From positions 11,252,192 to 11,316,191 of the forward strand of contig NC_037603.1 of the NCBI RefSeq assembly GCF_003073045.1: DNA of 64,000 bases, written 5' to 3'. Below are positions 1-13,445 of this stretch, in pieces; position 1 is the first letter of the stretch; every line of letters starts with the position of its first letter. Made by a program: the position numbers and the translations under genes. Below the pieces are notes generated by a model. That model was given only the letters and a program-made list of their open reading frames with translations. It searched no databases and was not told where the DNA came from. The stretch is from Pomacea canaliculata (lineage: Eukaryota; Mollusca; Gastropoda; Architaenioglossa; Ampullariidae).

Positions 1-479
1 ATTATATATACAATATCTTGTGATGGTGTACACAGATAACATCACACACAAGTACAACATAGTTTCTCTTAAAGAGAAGAATGTTTAAACAGTAACAGTA
101 AGATAAATTCTTATGTGTAAACATGATGGCAGATGCCATAAATGACTAGTTTAAATTAATGATCATTAATTAGAAAGCGTTCTTAATACCATCAAAGACT
201 TCATAACTTTTGATTGGAATCATAAAACAGTATATAAAATTAAAAACTTAGAAGAGAGTGCATCTATTTCCAAGATGTATTATGTCTTAGGTTTCTTAGT
301 GCTTAGTTTGCATTTTAATAAATGGTTGTAGTTTAATTTGGCTAATGCATTCTGTTTGCATAAGTTCTAAAATAAACAATTTCTCGTGTACAGTCCTGTA
401 TGGCCCTCTTGTGAATCACATGTCAGTTGACTCTGGGATGAGCACTAAGGATGTACAGGGTGAGATTCATGTTTTTTAT

Positions 480-1110
480 TCAAGTGCTTTATACAGTTTT
501 TAAAATGTCTTTCTGTCCAAACAATTAAAAGTCCTAATAATGCCAAACATTTGAATTACCTTGCTTACCACTCTGCGAAGATGTGCATCAAAAGACAACA
601 CAAAATTGTGCCCAAGTCCTCCTGTGCAGTAGGCTTTATTAACTGCACCTCATCATTTTTGTTTTAATTGTGCATCTTGGATTATTTTTACTACATGCTT
701 GATCCCACAATTTAATATAATGAAATATAATTTCCATTTCTTACACCATTCTTGCAATTTGTCAATGCCACTTTGAATCACTATGATATTTAATGCATTA
801 TTATGTATCTTGGTATCATTGGCAAAATACTGAACAACAGGTCTGGTAAATCATTTATATACAGTGAACAATACCATTTATAAAATACCTCAGGAATTCC
901 ACTCATTTTGACTTTGGGTTTACCTGATTTTACAGATGCAACCCTAATATGTTCTACCTAGTAGAAGGCTTCAGATCCAAGCAAATTTCCACAAATTCTG
1001 GATGTGGCTAATTTGACTAGCAATTTCTCATATGGGACAGAATAAAAGCCCATTTAAAACCAAAGTATAAAATATCGACTTGCTTGCTCATCGAATAATG
1101 AAGCTATATG
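480..1110 (-). mobile_element. LINE (non-LTR retrotransposon) reverse transcriptase relic
   Basis: Read on the minus strand, this stretch gives pieces of a reverse transcriptase in the expected order. A degenerate AFYSVPYEKLL (usual form KAFDxVPHxxLL) lies near 1020-1060. SLYINDLPDLL lies near 850-880, FANDTKIH (usual FADDTKI) near 810-835, and QEDLGHNFVLSFDAHLRR near 570-630. The pieces lie in different frames with stops between them, so the copy is dead. The motif style suggests the CR1/Jockey group, but the clade call is weak. No target-site duplication or 3' tail was identified, so the ends are approximate. Confidence 0.75.
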
Positions 1111-2252
1111 TCCTCCATTACTTCAAGCATTCCATTACTTTGATGAGAGTGATGTCCCTTCACCTAACTGGCTAGAGGAGATAAGCTCTCTGTTGCTTGT
1201 CATTTCCTGTGAATCTGAGTGAAGTTTTGTGTGCAATATTGATCTGTGCATCTATAACACAATTTCATATATTCCTGGATTTAGTTTTGTGTCTGCACCA
1301 CTTCTTTCCTACACCATTTTATTTCTACTGCCTAGTCAGTGCCACCTTCCCATAGATTTGTGCATCAGCAATGTCAGTGTCAAATTGATTCCTTTTCTAC
1401 AATTGCTCCAAAAAGTTTGATGTTTGAGCTGTCACAGCAAGCTTCGTGCATAGTAACTGCAGGTCTGAAACTAGTTTGTGACCTTTAGGGTGATGCTCTA
1501 ACAAGAATTGTCATTCTTGAACCATATTTTGTTTGCAAAAAATTAAGCCACTCTACCAAAGATTGTCATTTGAGCTTCCATAAAAAACATCATACTAACT
1601 CTCAACTACTTTTTTAAAATCAGAACTTTATTGACTTAACGAAGATTTCATGCAACAGCAAGGCTGCAGCATGCATATGTACTGACATTGTATTATAAGC
1701 AACTTGTCAAGCAAGATCTATTTTTCCTTAAAACAAGTTGGCATTCTGTAGACATTCCATTATCAACAAAACATTTCACTAGAGCATCTCTGACCACACT
1801 GTCTAAAACCTTACCTACTTGCATGTTAAAAGTAGAACCATTTTAGTCACAAATTTATCCTGTACTGTTCTCTTTTGACTATTTCTATGTTTCTGGTCTT
1901 AACTTTTTCTTTAAAAGTAAAAAATCTGAATAAATATTTTGATGATTTTAGTTTATGGATCAGGTCGTAAGTAGACAAACAGAATCGCCAAGTTACCTTT
2001 ACTTATTTGGTTTGTTTCCAGTCCATATTTTTCAGTTCACATGGAATTGAAACCACCTTTGCTTTCTGTGATACTTTTTTAAGACTGAGTTTGCTTTGGT
2101 TACTCAAAGAATTTGTCTCTGATAGGGAGCAGTAGGCTTTACTCAAGGACAGATTCTGGATTAGAACCTACGTAATGTGCGTTTGTGTGTATATGCCCAT
2201 TTAAGTTTCCTCATCTAGGCCAGCTTGTAATATATATGTTTTTTTTATTTAG
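1111..2252. other. No gene seen; probably intron upstream of the deubiquitinase
   Basis: AT-rich DNA without a convincing exon. The first recognisable exon of the next gene begins at 2253 with an acceptor and a split codon, so at least one upstream exon must exist. None was found here, so it probably lies before this window. Confidence 0.5.
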
Positions 2253-5200
2253 ATCCCACTGCTGTTCATGGAAGTTGTGGTTTGTGGAACATTGGGAATA
2301 CCTGCTTCATGAATGCAGGCATCCAGTCATTGGCTAGCTGTGCACCACTTCTCAAGTTCCTCTTTGAGCAATTTCAGTACCGCCAGGGCATGCAAGGCAC
2401 GCTTACTGGAGCATTCTATGTCCTTTTGTGCAAACTGTGGAGTGGTCAGTACAGCGTCATATATCCTCTACACTTTAAGGAGCTGCTTGGACTATATCAT
2501 CCACAGTTTCGAGATTATCGGCAGGTAATAATTGTAGTAAAGTCTTATATACACTTTGTCATTAGGTTGCAGTATTTCACCTACATTCAGATTTTTTTTC
2601 TGTTTGCTTGTTCTTGCTTTTTCACAGTGTAAAATTTTTCTTAAAATAATTAAATGCTGATTATTTTGTCTTTTTTGTCTAGCTTATCTGTTATTGATTC
2701 ATATATTTTTCCCCCCTTTGTTTTCTGCCTACTTTGTGTGCGTGTGAGGGGGAGCGGTTCATTGGTGCAGCGGTTAGCGCCTATCACCAATACAGTGAGG
2801 TGTGGCTGTCCTAGGGTCAGATCTCATGTTGGGCACACTGTTCTTTGTGTAAATTTGGCATCTATTTACAGGGCTGGCTACCTTGCCATGATATAGCCTT
2901 AGTTGCTGGCTTGGTGTAATTCTCCCAACTCTACTTATGTGTGCGCATTTGCACAGAGAGCATATGGTTATACGCACAAAAATGTTAAGAGCATTTCTGA
3001 AAAGGAGTCTTGTATTCTGCAAAATTCACTGTAAAGAGTTTGATGACTAGTATAATCATATATTGCATTCTCTCATCGACTTGCTTTGCTCTGCAGCACG
3101 ATTGCCAGGAGTTCCTTGCCCTGTTGCTGGACACGTTGCATGAACAGTTAAACCAGGTGCCTAGCATCTGTGTACTTGACACCTCAGTGAGTGGAAAATG
3201 TAGTTCTCCTGACGATCAACACCAGAACCTTCTGAACAACCAGGACACACCCCCAGAAGGTCGGTGTGCTGAAAATATGGAAGCACCTCAGGCTTCAGCC
3301 AGTGAATTGAAGGTTCTGCATGTGGAGTCTGTGGCATCAGGAGAAGAGGAGGAGGTGGGCAGCTCTGTTTCACATAGTGAGGCCTCACCAGGGTCCTTGA
3401 GCCCTGCCACGTCTGTAGAAACAGGCCATGCCAGAACTGCTCTCAAGCGAACATCCTCAGCTACAGCTGAAGCTGTCAGTCTTGTCCTTGTGTCAGAGGA
3501 CAGTAATCACTCATCTATTTCGGTTCATAGCACAGACTCAGAACAAAGCAGTGCTTTTAAGAAATTGAAAATTGAGACTGAAGCCAGTGGTGCTGCATGC
3601 CATTTCCATACAGTTGTAGATAAAGCCTCAATGTCCGATGGTCCTTCTGAAGTCCCGGTCACACAGGTTTCATTGGTCACCTCTGGCTCCGCATCAGTTT
3701 CCTCATCTAGGCCAGCTCGTAACATAAGTTCGGATGCAATGTTTCATTTGGTAGATTCAGTTTTGTCAGGTGGCAAGCTGGACCATTCTAACTCTGGAGG
3801 CAATAGATTAGTGAAACCCAGACTATCTGTCAGTTCCACAGAATCAAGTACACATTGTAAAAGAGTTGTGAGAAAGTGTCCCCCATTTTCAGCAACAAGC
3901 GATGCCACCTCTGCTCAAACACTTGTAACTGAAACAAATTCCATGGACATCTCAATTTCTTGCCCATCAGAAAGTCATACGGACCTAGGATCCAGTTCTT
4001 TACCATCTTGTGAAGGGAATTCAGAGAAACAGGCACCAGCATTACCCGGCTCACCACAGCTTTTGCCATGTCTTGAGGACTACTACTGTAAGGAGACAAA
4101 GACACTCAACACCAATGTCTTAGTCTCAACTTACATGCAAGGAGACATTGCTGTGGACTCTGAGAAATTTGCTAAAGTAGATAATCTTACGCAAGTTCCA
4201 GCAATGAAAGAAGTCAACTTACTTCAGGAGGCTCTTCAGGGAATGGAGGAAGATAAGGTGGGTTATGTTTTCTTTTTTTTTTTAGTCCTAAAGATGTTTA
4301 AGCTTAATTAGATAACACTAGCAGCAAATAACACAGATTTCTTATCCTAGTTAATATTATTCAGAAATAAATGTAGGAAGTGTGGGTAACGTTATGTGAT
4401 GTATGTTACAAATGATTCCTCGTAAGATCTGAAAATTAGCTCTTTTTTAAACAACTTCCCTACCCTTTTTAATTCTTTCCTCTTCATCCTTTATAGCTTG
4501 TTTTTAAGATTCATGAAGTCTTATCTGTTCATTCATATCTTACAGGTGGAGAAAACTCTCATTGGCAAAACCCTTAGTTCCAAACGGAGCAATGTGATAA
4601 CAAGCACAAGCAGCACTAATAAAGCTAGCAATAGTGCCAATCTTCGTGTGGTGAAGACCCGCAACTCTGCAATTTTGCACAAACACTGCCAAAACCCCAA
4701 CCTCCTCAATAACAGTTATGATTATGATGATGAGATGCTTGGCTTCCCGAGAATGGTTGACCCATCAGCACAGAAGGGCCTGGAAGGCAAGGTGCTAAGT
4801 ACTCAGTGTGGGACATCAGGAGCTGAGGATTCTGTCAAGATGATGGCTATGGCTGCAGAAATGACCCCGCTAGAGGTTGAGAAGAATGTGCAAATGCAAG
4901 CCCTGTCCAAGTTCAACACTAATGTTATCAAAGTAAGCTTGTCTTCTTTGTCAGCCTCGGGTGCTATGCCTTCATATTGTTACATGTTTTTTAAGAAGTA
5001 TTTTGCCAGACCTATGACATAAATAGTACAAAAAAGGGAGTTTACCTCTGTGATCTGTTCGTTGACTAAAACATTGGCATGGATAGGAACATTCTCAACC
5101 TCCTTGACTATAGCTTTTTTAATGATTATCAATAATATTTGTAAGTTGCCATGAGCTTGCCCATAGTGCTGGGGTATAGCTCTATAGAAGTGTATTATTA

Positions 5201-8200
5201 TTGAATAAAATTAAGTATATTGTTCTTCCTCATTAAAATAGTCTTAAAAATTTCTTGTAAGTGGTTTTCAAAGTGAACTTGTCCATGGCTGTAATTTGTT
5301 TTGCATTTTACATTGTAGCTTGAGATAAACCAGCAAAAGAAACAAAATTTTTTTCAAATCAGACTTTATTGTCTGTCAAGGAGACCCAAGACAGAAATTT
5401 TTCTTTTGTCACATGGCAGGCATACATACTCATACAGACGCAGTTAGGAGTAAAGATACATTATCATGGTAGTTGGATCTCCGTCAGATGGTCAATGAAA
5501 TTTCAATACCTTATATTTCTTTATATATATATAAAAAAAGAAGTGTTAGTAGTAGGGAAAAGATTTTATTTAATCTGTGCGCATGTTCCTTCATTTTAAA
5601 AAAAAAAATTGTTTAGGTTGTTTTACTACTAGAATTTTTTTCCCTTTTCTATGATGCCTAATCATTGATGGCTATGGTGATTTTTTTTTTCTTGTCATGT
5701 ACCTTTTCTTAAATTATTGTGGTCCTTATATTCACAGAGTAATATTAGAGAAGACATATCTGACAGGGCATCTACCTCAGGGAGTACTGAGACAGAGGAA
5801 GCTGACATGGAAGCTGAAGCTGAAAGCACTGAGGAGGAAGAAGAAGAGGAAGAACAAGAAGAGGAGGAGGAGGCAGGAGCACATAGCAGCATTGTGGAGG
5901 AGAGTCGAGCCTTACCTAATCCTGCACGATGTTTTACCACAGCTGATGTGGCAGCTGCCAACAAAGCCTGGGAAGACTATAACAGCAAGAACAACAGCAT
6001 TGTAGTGGATACTTTTCAAGGACAGTTCAAAAGCACGGTCTGTTGACAGAGTTCTTGTAGCAAAAGATGAGAAATTTTTTTATAGGAAAATAAACACCCA
6101 TTTAACCCATTAATTAAAGTTCTTATGAAGGAATGGCAGTGTTACCTGTTTTCAACTTAATTATCTTTGAAATTATGATGAAATAAACACTGGATGTTAT
6201 GTGCAACAAGTGTTTCAAGTAGATTTCAGATAAAATGTGCACTTTATTGATCTTTTTCAGGAAAAAAAATCAGTGTCCTTAAATAAGTAATTCTTCATTG
6301 TTTTCCATACTGTTTCAGGTGGTGTGCTCTGAATGCAGTCATGTATCTGTCACCTATGAGCCATTTATGTATCTGTCTCTGCCTATACCTCATGCCATGG
6401 AACGGCAGATTAGTAAGTCTATATTGTACATTTGCAAGTTACTGTCAGGTGTTGCCTCCCACCCCTAAAGCCTCCATTCTCAAATAATAATGACAATTTT
6501 TAAAGCACAATATCTCAGCCAAAGGCAAACTCATTTGGCTGAACAAGATCACAAAATAGAAACAAAGATGTAGAACAAGTTAACAAAAGTAACAAAGATG
6601 TAGAACAAGTTAACAAAAGTAACAAAGATGTAGAACAAGATAAACAAAAAGTAACAAAGATGTAGAAGGAAGAATAATGCAAGGACTTGCTGTGTTCTGA
6701 CAGTAAAGGGCAATCACTATAGATGTAATGGTAACGACTCCAGGGAATAAGGAAAATACTGGGACAATACTGAGTAATCTTGAGAAAATGAAGAAATGTT
6801 ATCATATGAAACTGCAAGAGGGCGATCATCACTTTAGTTTATTCAAAGGTCGCTGCCAAAGCGAGAAGCATGGCGGGGTGGAATCCAGCCAATAGATCCA
6901 AGCAATTTGCACCTCAGAAAACGTTATCTACAGGCCTGTTGTAAACCCGAAGAGGAAGAAAAATGTAGCAGAAGCACATGTAAACATGAAGGTCCCACAC
7001 TTATTTCTGAATAGATTAAGAATCCCTTTTATGAATGAATAGTTTTCAGCTAACTAAACTGCTTGGCTATCGCAAAATAGCTATGTTGAGAAATAGAAAG
7101 TGTACATTGTACTTCATTTCATTTCCTCCCTTTGTTTGTGTGTGATAGGGGTATGCGCTGGTATTTGTGGCATTTATTGTTCTTTGTTGTTCTTTAACAG
7201 GTGTCGTGTTTATACGACCGTGCAATTTAGCAACACGATATCTGGTAACATTGCACAAAAATGATAAAGTGCAGCGATTGCGCCAAAGCTTGCAGGCCTT
7301 GACTGGCACAGAAAGCAGTGATGTCATCCTAGCAGAGGTGTTAGACAACCATGTATCCAGGATTCTGGTCAGTTGTCAGAAATCTTCTCTCTATCTCACA
7401 GTCATGCATATTGGTCTGTGTTGATAGTTATCAGAATTGTCAGTTTTCTTAAGTATCTTGAGAGGTGTACTATTAGCATGTGAAAATGCATGATTTTTGT
7501 TTTCTTCTTTGTAGGATGACAACATTATGCTTCGCTATGTCAATGACACAAACCGCAGCCTCTATGCTTTTGAAATGCTGCCACCACCTGCAGTGACAGA
7601 CCTGAAATCACTGAGATCTTCACCAGATCTACCTCACTCTTACTCTAGCAATAGTTCATCAAATATTCACCTTGAAAAAGAGCACTGTGCAAGTTTTAGA
7701 ACATCAACTGTTACTGGGCCAGTCATTGAAGACACGCTAGGTGCAGAACTTGTCACATGCTCAGACCAGTCTGGTGAGAGTCTGCCGCATACTTTGGGAA
7801 TGGATTCCTTTCTGTCAGAGGTATCTTCCAACGATGCCACAGTTGGTTCATCCACAGCTGCTGTCTCTGATCAGTCAGAAACATTTGGTGACGATAACCA
7901 ACTGAATTACTCTGATTCTAGTCAGATTGGCACTGGCTTGTGGGAATGGACCCGAGGTGACACCTTAGCGTCTTCATCTAACCTGAATGACATTGTCTCA
8001 GTGCCACCGTCGTCACCCACCTCTCTTGCTCCCACCTTTCAGGTTGGCTCAGATGCAAACTGTGTCTCTTGTGAGGGAGACTTTGCTAACACTTTACCCA
8101 CTGAAACTGTTGGCATGGACAGCTTTCATGCTGGCCCTGACTTCTTTGCCTCTCGCATTTGGCCTGATAACAGATTGGATTCTGGTGATCCTAGCTCATT

Positions 8201-11200
8201 TGTTGCTGGGCCTAATGCAGCAGCAAGTACTGGGTCTGGGGGTGGTGTCATGGACCAGTGGAGAATGTGCGCCATATGTCTGGAAGAAATGGTGGATAGT
8301 GAGCTGCTAACGCATGCCTCATGTGCAGGCATATTTTGCCATAACTGCCTGGAGGTTTGTGCCAAATTTTGATGATCTTTATAGCCTCTTTCAGGTTAGG
8401 CCTGTTTTCAATCCATTTTCTAAGCACATTTAGTGAAAATATTCTGAACTTAGCATAGCCTATGTTTTAATAAATAACCAGTGGGAAAACAAGAACAAAT
8501 TATGTTTCTTGTTAACTTAAGCCATGGTTGTATGGCTTTAATATCTGTGATGGATTCTGCTAGCTAATTTTACAGACCGTCTCCTTATCTATTCTTTCGT
8601 GAGAAGATAGTATTTTCCTAATAATTTTCAGATGTCGGCCAAGCACAGTGGTGATCTGGCAGAATGCTGTCCTGTAAGTACATGTTCACATAAACTGTAA
8701 ACAAAATTAGTGCTCTCCTCTTGTCTTTATATATAAATATTGCATTATTTATGAACGCTTCCAATAAATTTACTGCATTTAAGGGAACAGTATATGATCT
8801 GTCAAAACAATACCTATGATTTAGAAATTTTGCATTTTCCTAAAAAGTATTACTCTAAAAGAAATTTTTATTTATAGATACGTGAATAAATCTTTTTGGT
8901 TGTCTTTTAGAATTATATATGAATGAAAGAGCACAAGCAAAACAAGTCCAATTTTAATACATACTGCACAACATTTTTGGCAGACTATCTAAATTTCAAC
9001 CTGAAGTGCAAAATGGTATATAGCAAATGTATCTGTGAAAGCTTTATTTATAGTGCTTGAAATAGCTCAGTCTCATTGCAAGAATAAAGACAAAATATAT
9101 TTTAACTGTGTGCATTGAAAATGCAGTAATACTTACCACTGAAGTGGGGTAAAAGGGTAGCAATTTTTTAATAAAAAAAATCATTATGGGTATTAGGCAG
9201 ATGATTCATGTGAATGTTGTTGTGTATTAGGTATGCCTGGCCCCAATAGACATGACCCAGGATTTTGTTCCTCTTGCAAGCAGCAACAGCACAAAGAGCA
9301 AAGTCAGGTATGAAACTGCTGTGTTTAGAAAATTCAGTCGACAAGGTTGGACATTTGAAATAGGTTTAATCTAGTTTGCTTTGACAACAGTATATTTATA
9401 GTAAGCAGATGTTCAGACATTGCACACATCTAGCTCATGAAGCCCACATAACACTGGAAGAGGTTAAAAATCATAACTTGGGGTGAAAGGCACATGCATG
9501 CATAATTCTCCCAAATCATCCATAGAAGCATGTAGAAAAAAACAGAGTTATTTAAATTATTTACAAAACTAAAGTTTGTGCTGATTTTCTGCTAACAGAT
9601 TTATATATCATTAAAAAAATCTCTTGAAATATCACAAATGTTGATGTGATTGTTACTATCTAACTTTTAACTATTTGTTTCAGAATTCTTGTGGTACCTG
9701 TCACCTTCCGGTGTGAGCGCGCAGGCACCATTAGTAATGACTATGATGGAAATGGCATGTTGTTTGAGTTGGTTTGCAGTCCGCGTATAATTTATGTAGC
9801 AAGCAAGCAGGACGCATCCACTCTCTTTTCGCAGGTTGACAGAGTCATACCAGTTAATACAGAGTACACGTTACACTTTACTGATGGACAGGTAAGAAGT
9901 TTTTTTTTTAAGAAATAATTATGATGTGCACTTATTTTAACTGTCCATATTCTGTTTAACTCAATATTTACTTTGTCTTTTTATCTTCAGGTGCTCAATA
10001 ACAACTCATTTTTTGGGGTTAATGTACTTTACCATATAAACATATTTGGGTAACATATCTCTTTAAAAATACTTTTTAAAAAGCTACTTTTATGTTTAAA
10101 CATTTTAAAGTGTTTTGGAAGATGCTACCCTAGTCATGTAATTTTAGATGAGCTTTTTCTGCTTCCATCTTAGCAGTATTCCATCATACATTTACTCAGG
10201 CACATGTGACATCACTGTTTACGTTGCTAAATAGACTTGTGCATTACTATTCAAGATATACTGGTGAGTAAATATTTGTAAAACTGTGAGCTTGTAATTC
10301 TGATGTCACTGTTCTGTGACAGGGACTGCATTGCTCAAGATGTGACTATACAGCTCACTGTGCAGGCTGCGAGGTAACTAGAGAAGGGGAGATTACTTTG
10401 CAGCCAGGAGATAACCTAGCAGTGCATTTCACGGAAGGTTTATCAATGGAAATGGATTGTACGCGTTTTATAGAAGAGGACCCATCTATGAAACATCAAC
10501 GTAGTCGTGAACCTTTATCCATCTTTGACTGTTTTGATGCTTTCACACAGAGGCAAGTATGTGTAAGGCTTATGTTGTGTATGGGCATTTTTGTATTTGC
10601 ATGCTTATGTGTGTGTTTGTGTGCATGCACCTGCAAGTGCATGCATGTTTGCTTACAGTCACACTTGAGGGTGTTTTTAACTTCTGGTAATATTGACTCG
10701 TACATGCGTGCTTTCATGTGGAACAGTTACTCTCCTTGCTGGTTGTTTGTTGACTTTCAAATAACTGGTCTGTAGACTTCAACATGGATCTTTACAATTT
10801 GTATTGCAGTTTGTATTTTGATGTGAAAACAAGCTTAATAATGTAAATGTATAATCCATGTCTTGTGTTTTCTTTCATGTGACTACTAATGTTAGTGCTG
10901 TATGCAGGTTAAGTAAATCTGTATTCACGTGCTGCTGATATTCATTTCAGTGAAGTCTTAGATGAAACCAACCCTTGGTACTGCCCATGCTGTTGTCGGA
11001 ACCAGTGTGCAAAAAAGACAATGACTGTTTGGCGCTACCCTGACAGCCTTATCATTCACCTCAAGCGGTAGGCTTTGAAGATTGACTTTTCACAGAAAAG
11101 TAACCTCTGACCTTCCCAGTTTGTTGACAAAAATCATAGTCTTCAAAGAGATTCATTTGTTTGACAGAAAGGAGGTGGGGTTGAGGGGACTGTTTTGATA

Positions 11201-13445
11201 ATAGTATGTGTGGCACATACATTTAAAATGTTCCTAACTGTTGTCTTCTCTGGATATATTCTATGTACGGATGTAATTTTGGGTATGCTTGTTTATTTTA
11301 TGATGGAAAAGGAAACAGTTTTGAGGCATGCTCTGATGGTGTGCATATGTGTAGAGAGAAAGGATTGGGGGAAAACATCTGCCTCTGCCTGTCATATTAA
11401 TAATTTTTGTTTGTTTACTAAATGTTTTGAATCTACTCTAATTTCATCATGTTATTTATCTGTGATAGGTTTGTGTTTGAAGACCTTTCTAGCACTAAGA
11501 TTGACAACCGTGTCGTCTTTCCGCACACCAATCTGGATGTGACCAGTTTTTTGTCTGGACCATCTGTGTATCTGAACGCCTATGACCTCTACAGTGTGGT
11601 GTGCCACTATGGTGGTAGGTATCCGATTTTCTTTAAGGGGCCCTGGTCCCAGAAAGTCCGGCAATGATGTTTGAAGAGTTTGGTCTTTGCATCTGCACCT
11701 ACTGGTATAGCCGACAACCCTTCAGTCACGAGAACCTACCATATTTACTTACCTGCAGAAAAAGTTAAAACAAGCAGGAGAAAAGTTAGCAAGAGTAGAG
11801 AAAGGATATTGTGGGATACGAGAATTGTTTTCTGGGTTCCTGTTTTCGGTGGATTCTGGTGTTTCCCATTAGTGTATTAAAATAGATAAATAGATGCTTT
11901 TTAAAAATACAGATTTCCAGTACCTATTGCTACACAATTCGTTTATTTGCTGACTACTGATGCTTAATACTGTGTGAACTGTTGTGATGTAAATCCATGT
12001 CACTGGATAGTTCATTATGTCTTCACACACCCCACCACCCCCACTGTATATGATTCTCTCCCTTTGACTATATTTAGTGTTTGCTTCAGATATACACCAA
12101 AGTGAACAAAAGGGATAACTTATTGAATTCAATCTAAAACAATTTTAGTTTTTTAAATATTCAATAATAGAAGGATAAAATTTCTGCTCATTGACATTTT
12201 GTAGAATAAAGATCTCTGAAAATAAAAGGCAATTTTAATCTGACGGAGAATAATACTTTTTGTGGAAACTAGAGGTGCCTATTATCTGCTGTGAATTTTC
12301 ATATCCACATTAGTCACAGCAATTAGCTTGCTGTTTTGAACGTTAGTCCCATAGTCCCAGCAAATTCACAAGCAGTAATGTTTGGCATATGGATAGCTGA
12401 GTTTGAATGCAGTTTGTTAAACTGTTTCTTCAACAATTTATTTTGTAATAAGCACAGACTTTGTTCACATATTGCACAGGTATAGCAATTAGCCGACAGA
12501 AGAAGTCAGTCCCATAATTTGGGGCAAAGGTCACATGCATAATTTTCTGTAGAACAGTTTTGTAATATATGACTGCAACAAAGTTGTTTGGTGATAGGTG
12601 CAAATTCTGGCCACTACACAGCTTTTACCTGTCACCCTCTCACCAGTGAGTGGTACCACTATAATGATGAATCTGTCACCCCTCAGAGACCCAGTGAGAG
12701 CGAGTTTGACAGCTGTTATGTTCTCTTTTATCAACGGAAAGGTAACTGTTTCTTACCCCCAAAAATTGCACTTTTGTGGTGATTTTGCATGTTTGGAAAT
12801 AATGTAGCTTTACATAATGTGGTGTTGCTAATACATTTACTGGATATAAAAACCTAGTGACAGTATAATTGGAATAGTGGTAATTTGATCAGAGATGGAC
12901 AGTTATTAAGTTTTATTGAAAATCTCTGTAACCTCAGATAATCTCACATTAACTGAGAGCTTGGAGAAGAAAAATGTAACGAATTTGAACATTGTTTTTT
13001 ACAGTCATTAATGAGGGCAGTTATATAAGTACATGCTTGTTTGTTCAGTTTCTATTTTATCCTTGCACACATGAAAAGGAAAATGTTTTAAAAACGGTTT
13101 TCAGTACTTTGTGTACAACAAAAGAATAAACGAACTTTAAGGACTTTTGTATTCTCAACTCGGGTTTTTTTTTTTTTTAAATTTCTTACCCAAGGTACTT
13201 GCAAGAAGTTTAATTTGGTCAAGGACTTGCCGGCCTTGGATGATGAGAATGCTGACCACCTAACCTCATCCAGTGCTCCTTTAGCATTAGTGCCTGTCTT
13301 CTCGCCACCACCATCGTCACCCTCCTCTACTATTGCAGCAGAGACAGCGACCACTGAAGAAGATGCCAGTCTCACGATCTCAATCCCTTCACTAGTGCAG
13401 CAGGCAGAGGCAGACAGTACGCAGAGTTATGACTTCTACAACTGA
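2253..13445 (+). CDS. USP-family ubiquitin carboxyl-terminal hydrolase, 5'-partial
   Basis: A cysteine protease that removes ubiquitin from proteins. Fifteen exons join in phase to 1477 residues: 2253-2524, 3097-4257, 4546-4932, 5738-6037, 6319-6412, 7201-7367, 7515-8354, 8632-8673, 9231-9307, 9684-9891, 10323-10552, 10951-11067, 11469-11614, 12598-12741 and 13195-13445. The Cys box (GNTCFMN) is in exon 1, QHDCQEFL follows in exon 2, and the His box (GHYTAF) and YHYNDES are in exon 14. Zinc-ribbon pairs are CSEC (exon 5) and CPCC (exon 12). The catalytic domain is split by long Ser/Thr-rich inserts (exons 2 and 7), an acidic Glu run (exon 4) and a RING-like cluster CAIC...CHNC...CCPVC (exons 7-9). 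FKSTV, the VTFxPFxYL-type segment and VIHLKRF resemble the USP4/11/15/19 group. Intron 11 uses a GC donor. The first codon is split, so the N-terminus is missing. Family is certain; the exact orthologue is not. Confidence 0.93.
2746..2895 (+). mobile_element. tRNA-headed SINE, family 1, copy 1 (in USP intron 1)
   Basis: The stretch GGTGCAGCGGTTAGCGCCTA resembles a tRNA box A and AGGGTCAGATCTC a weak box B. The body, ending near GGCATCTATTTACAGGGCTG, closely matches the copy at 59573-59719 in the same orientation. The downstream text (GATATAGCCTTAGTTGCTGG, to about 2960) may belong to the tail. Target-site duplications were not found, which suggests an older copy. Confidence 0.65.
5147..5206 (+). 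repeat. Short 3' tail of a dispersed SINE/LINE (intron)
   Basis: The pattern CATGAGCTTGCCCATAGTGC, then GGGGTATAGCTCTATA and a TTATTATT tail, recurs at 31582-31650. This conserved tail ending in short AT repeats is typical of the 3' end of short retroposons. Nothing upstream could be assigned with confidence. Confidence 0.5.
6504..7000 (+). repeat. Dispersed ~0.5-kb non-coding repeat, copy 1
   Basis: Starts near CAATATCTCAGCC and ends near ACATGAAGGTCC. It aligns through most of its length with 46180-46604 on the same strand. Shared landmarks in order are GATCACAAAATAG, AACGACTCCAG, GAAGAAATGTTATCA, AAGGTCGCTGCC, AATCCAGCCAATAGATC and GCAGAAGCACATGTAAACATG. This copy carries a local expansion at 6561-6668: about 3.5 copies of a 30-bp unit beginning AACAAAGATGTAGAACAAG. 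It lies in a USP intron. No protein and no terminal inverted repeats are seen. The class is unknown. Confidence 0.75.
10553..10950 (+). other. GC-AG intron in the deubiquitinase gene
   Basis: Exon 11 ends ACACAGAG and is followed by GCAAGTATG. The next exon starts after TTCATTTCAG. Reading AG plus T gives Ser and keeps the frame into EVLDETNPWYCPCC. No GT donor near this point keeps both frame and conserved sequence. The flanking match AG|GCAAGT is the usual strong context for GC donors. Confidence 0.75.

Noticed and set aside
5697-6005. Lys/Arg-rich alternative frame over the acidic run of the deubiquitinase
   Set aside because: The acidic frame continues in phase with both neighbouring exons; the basic frame does not.
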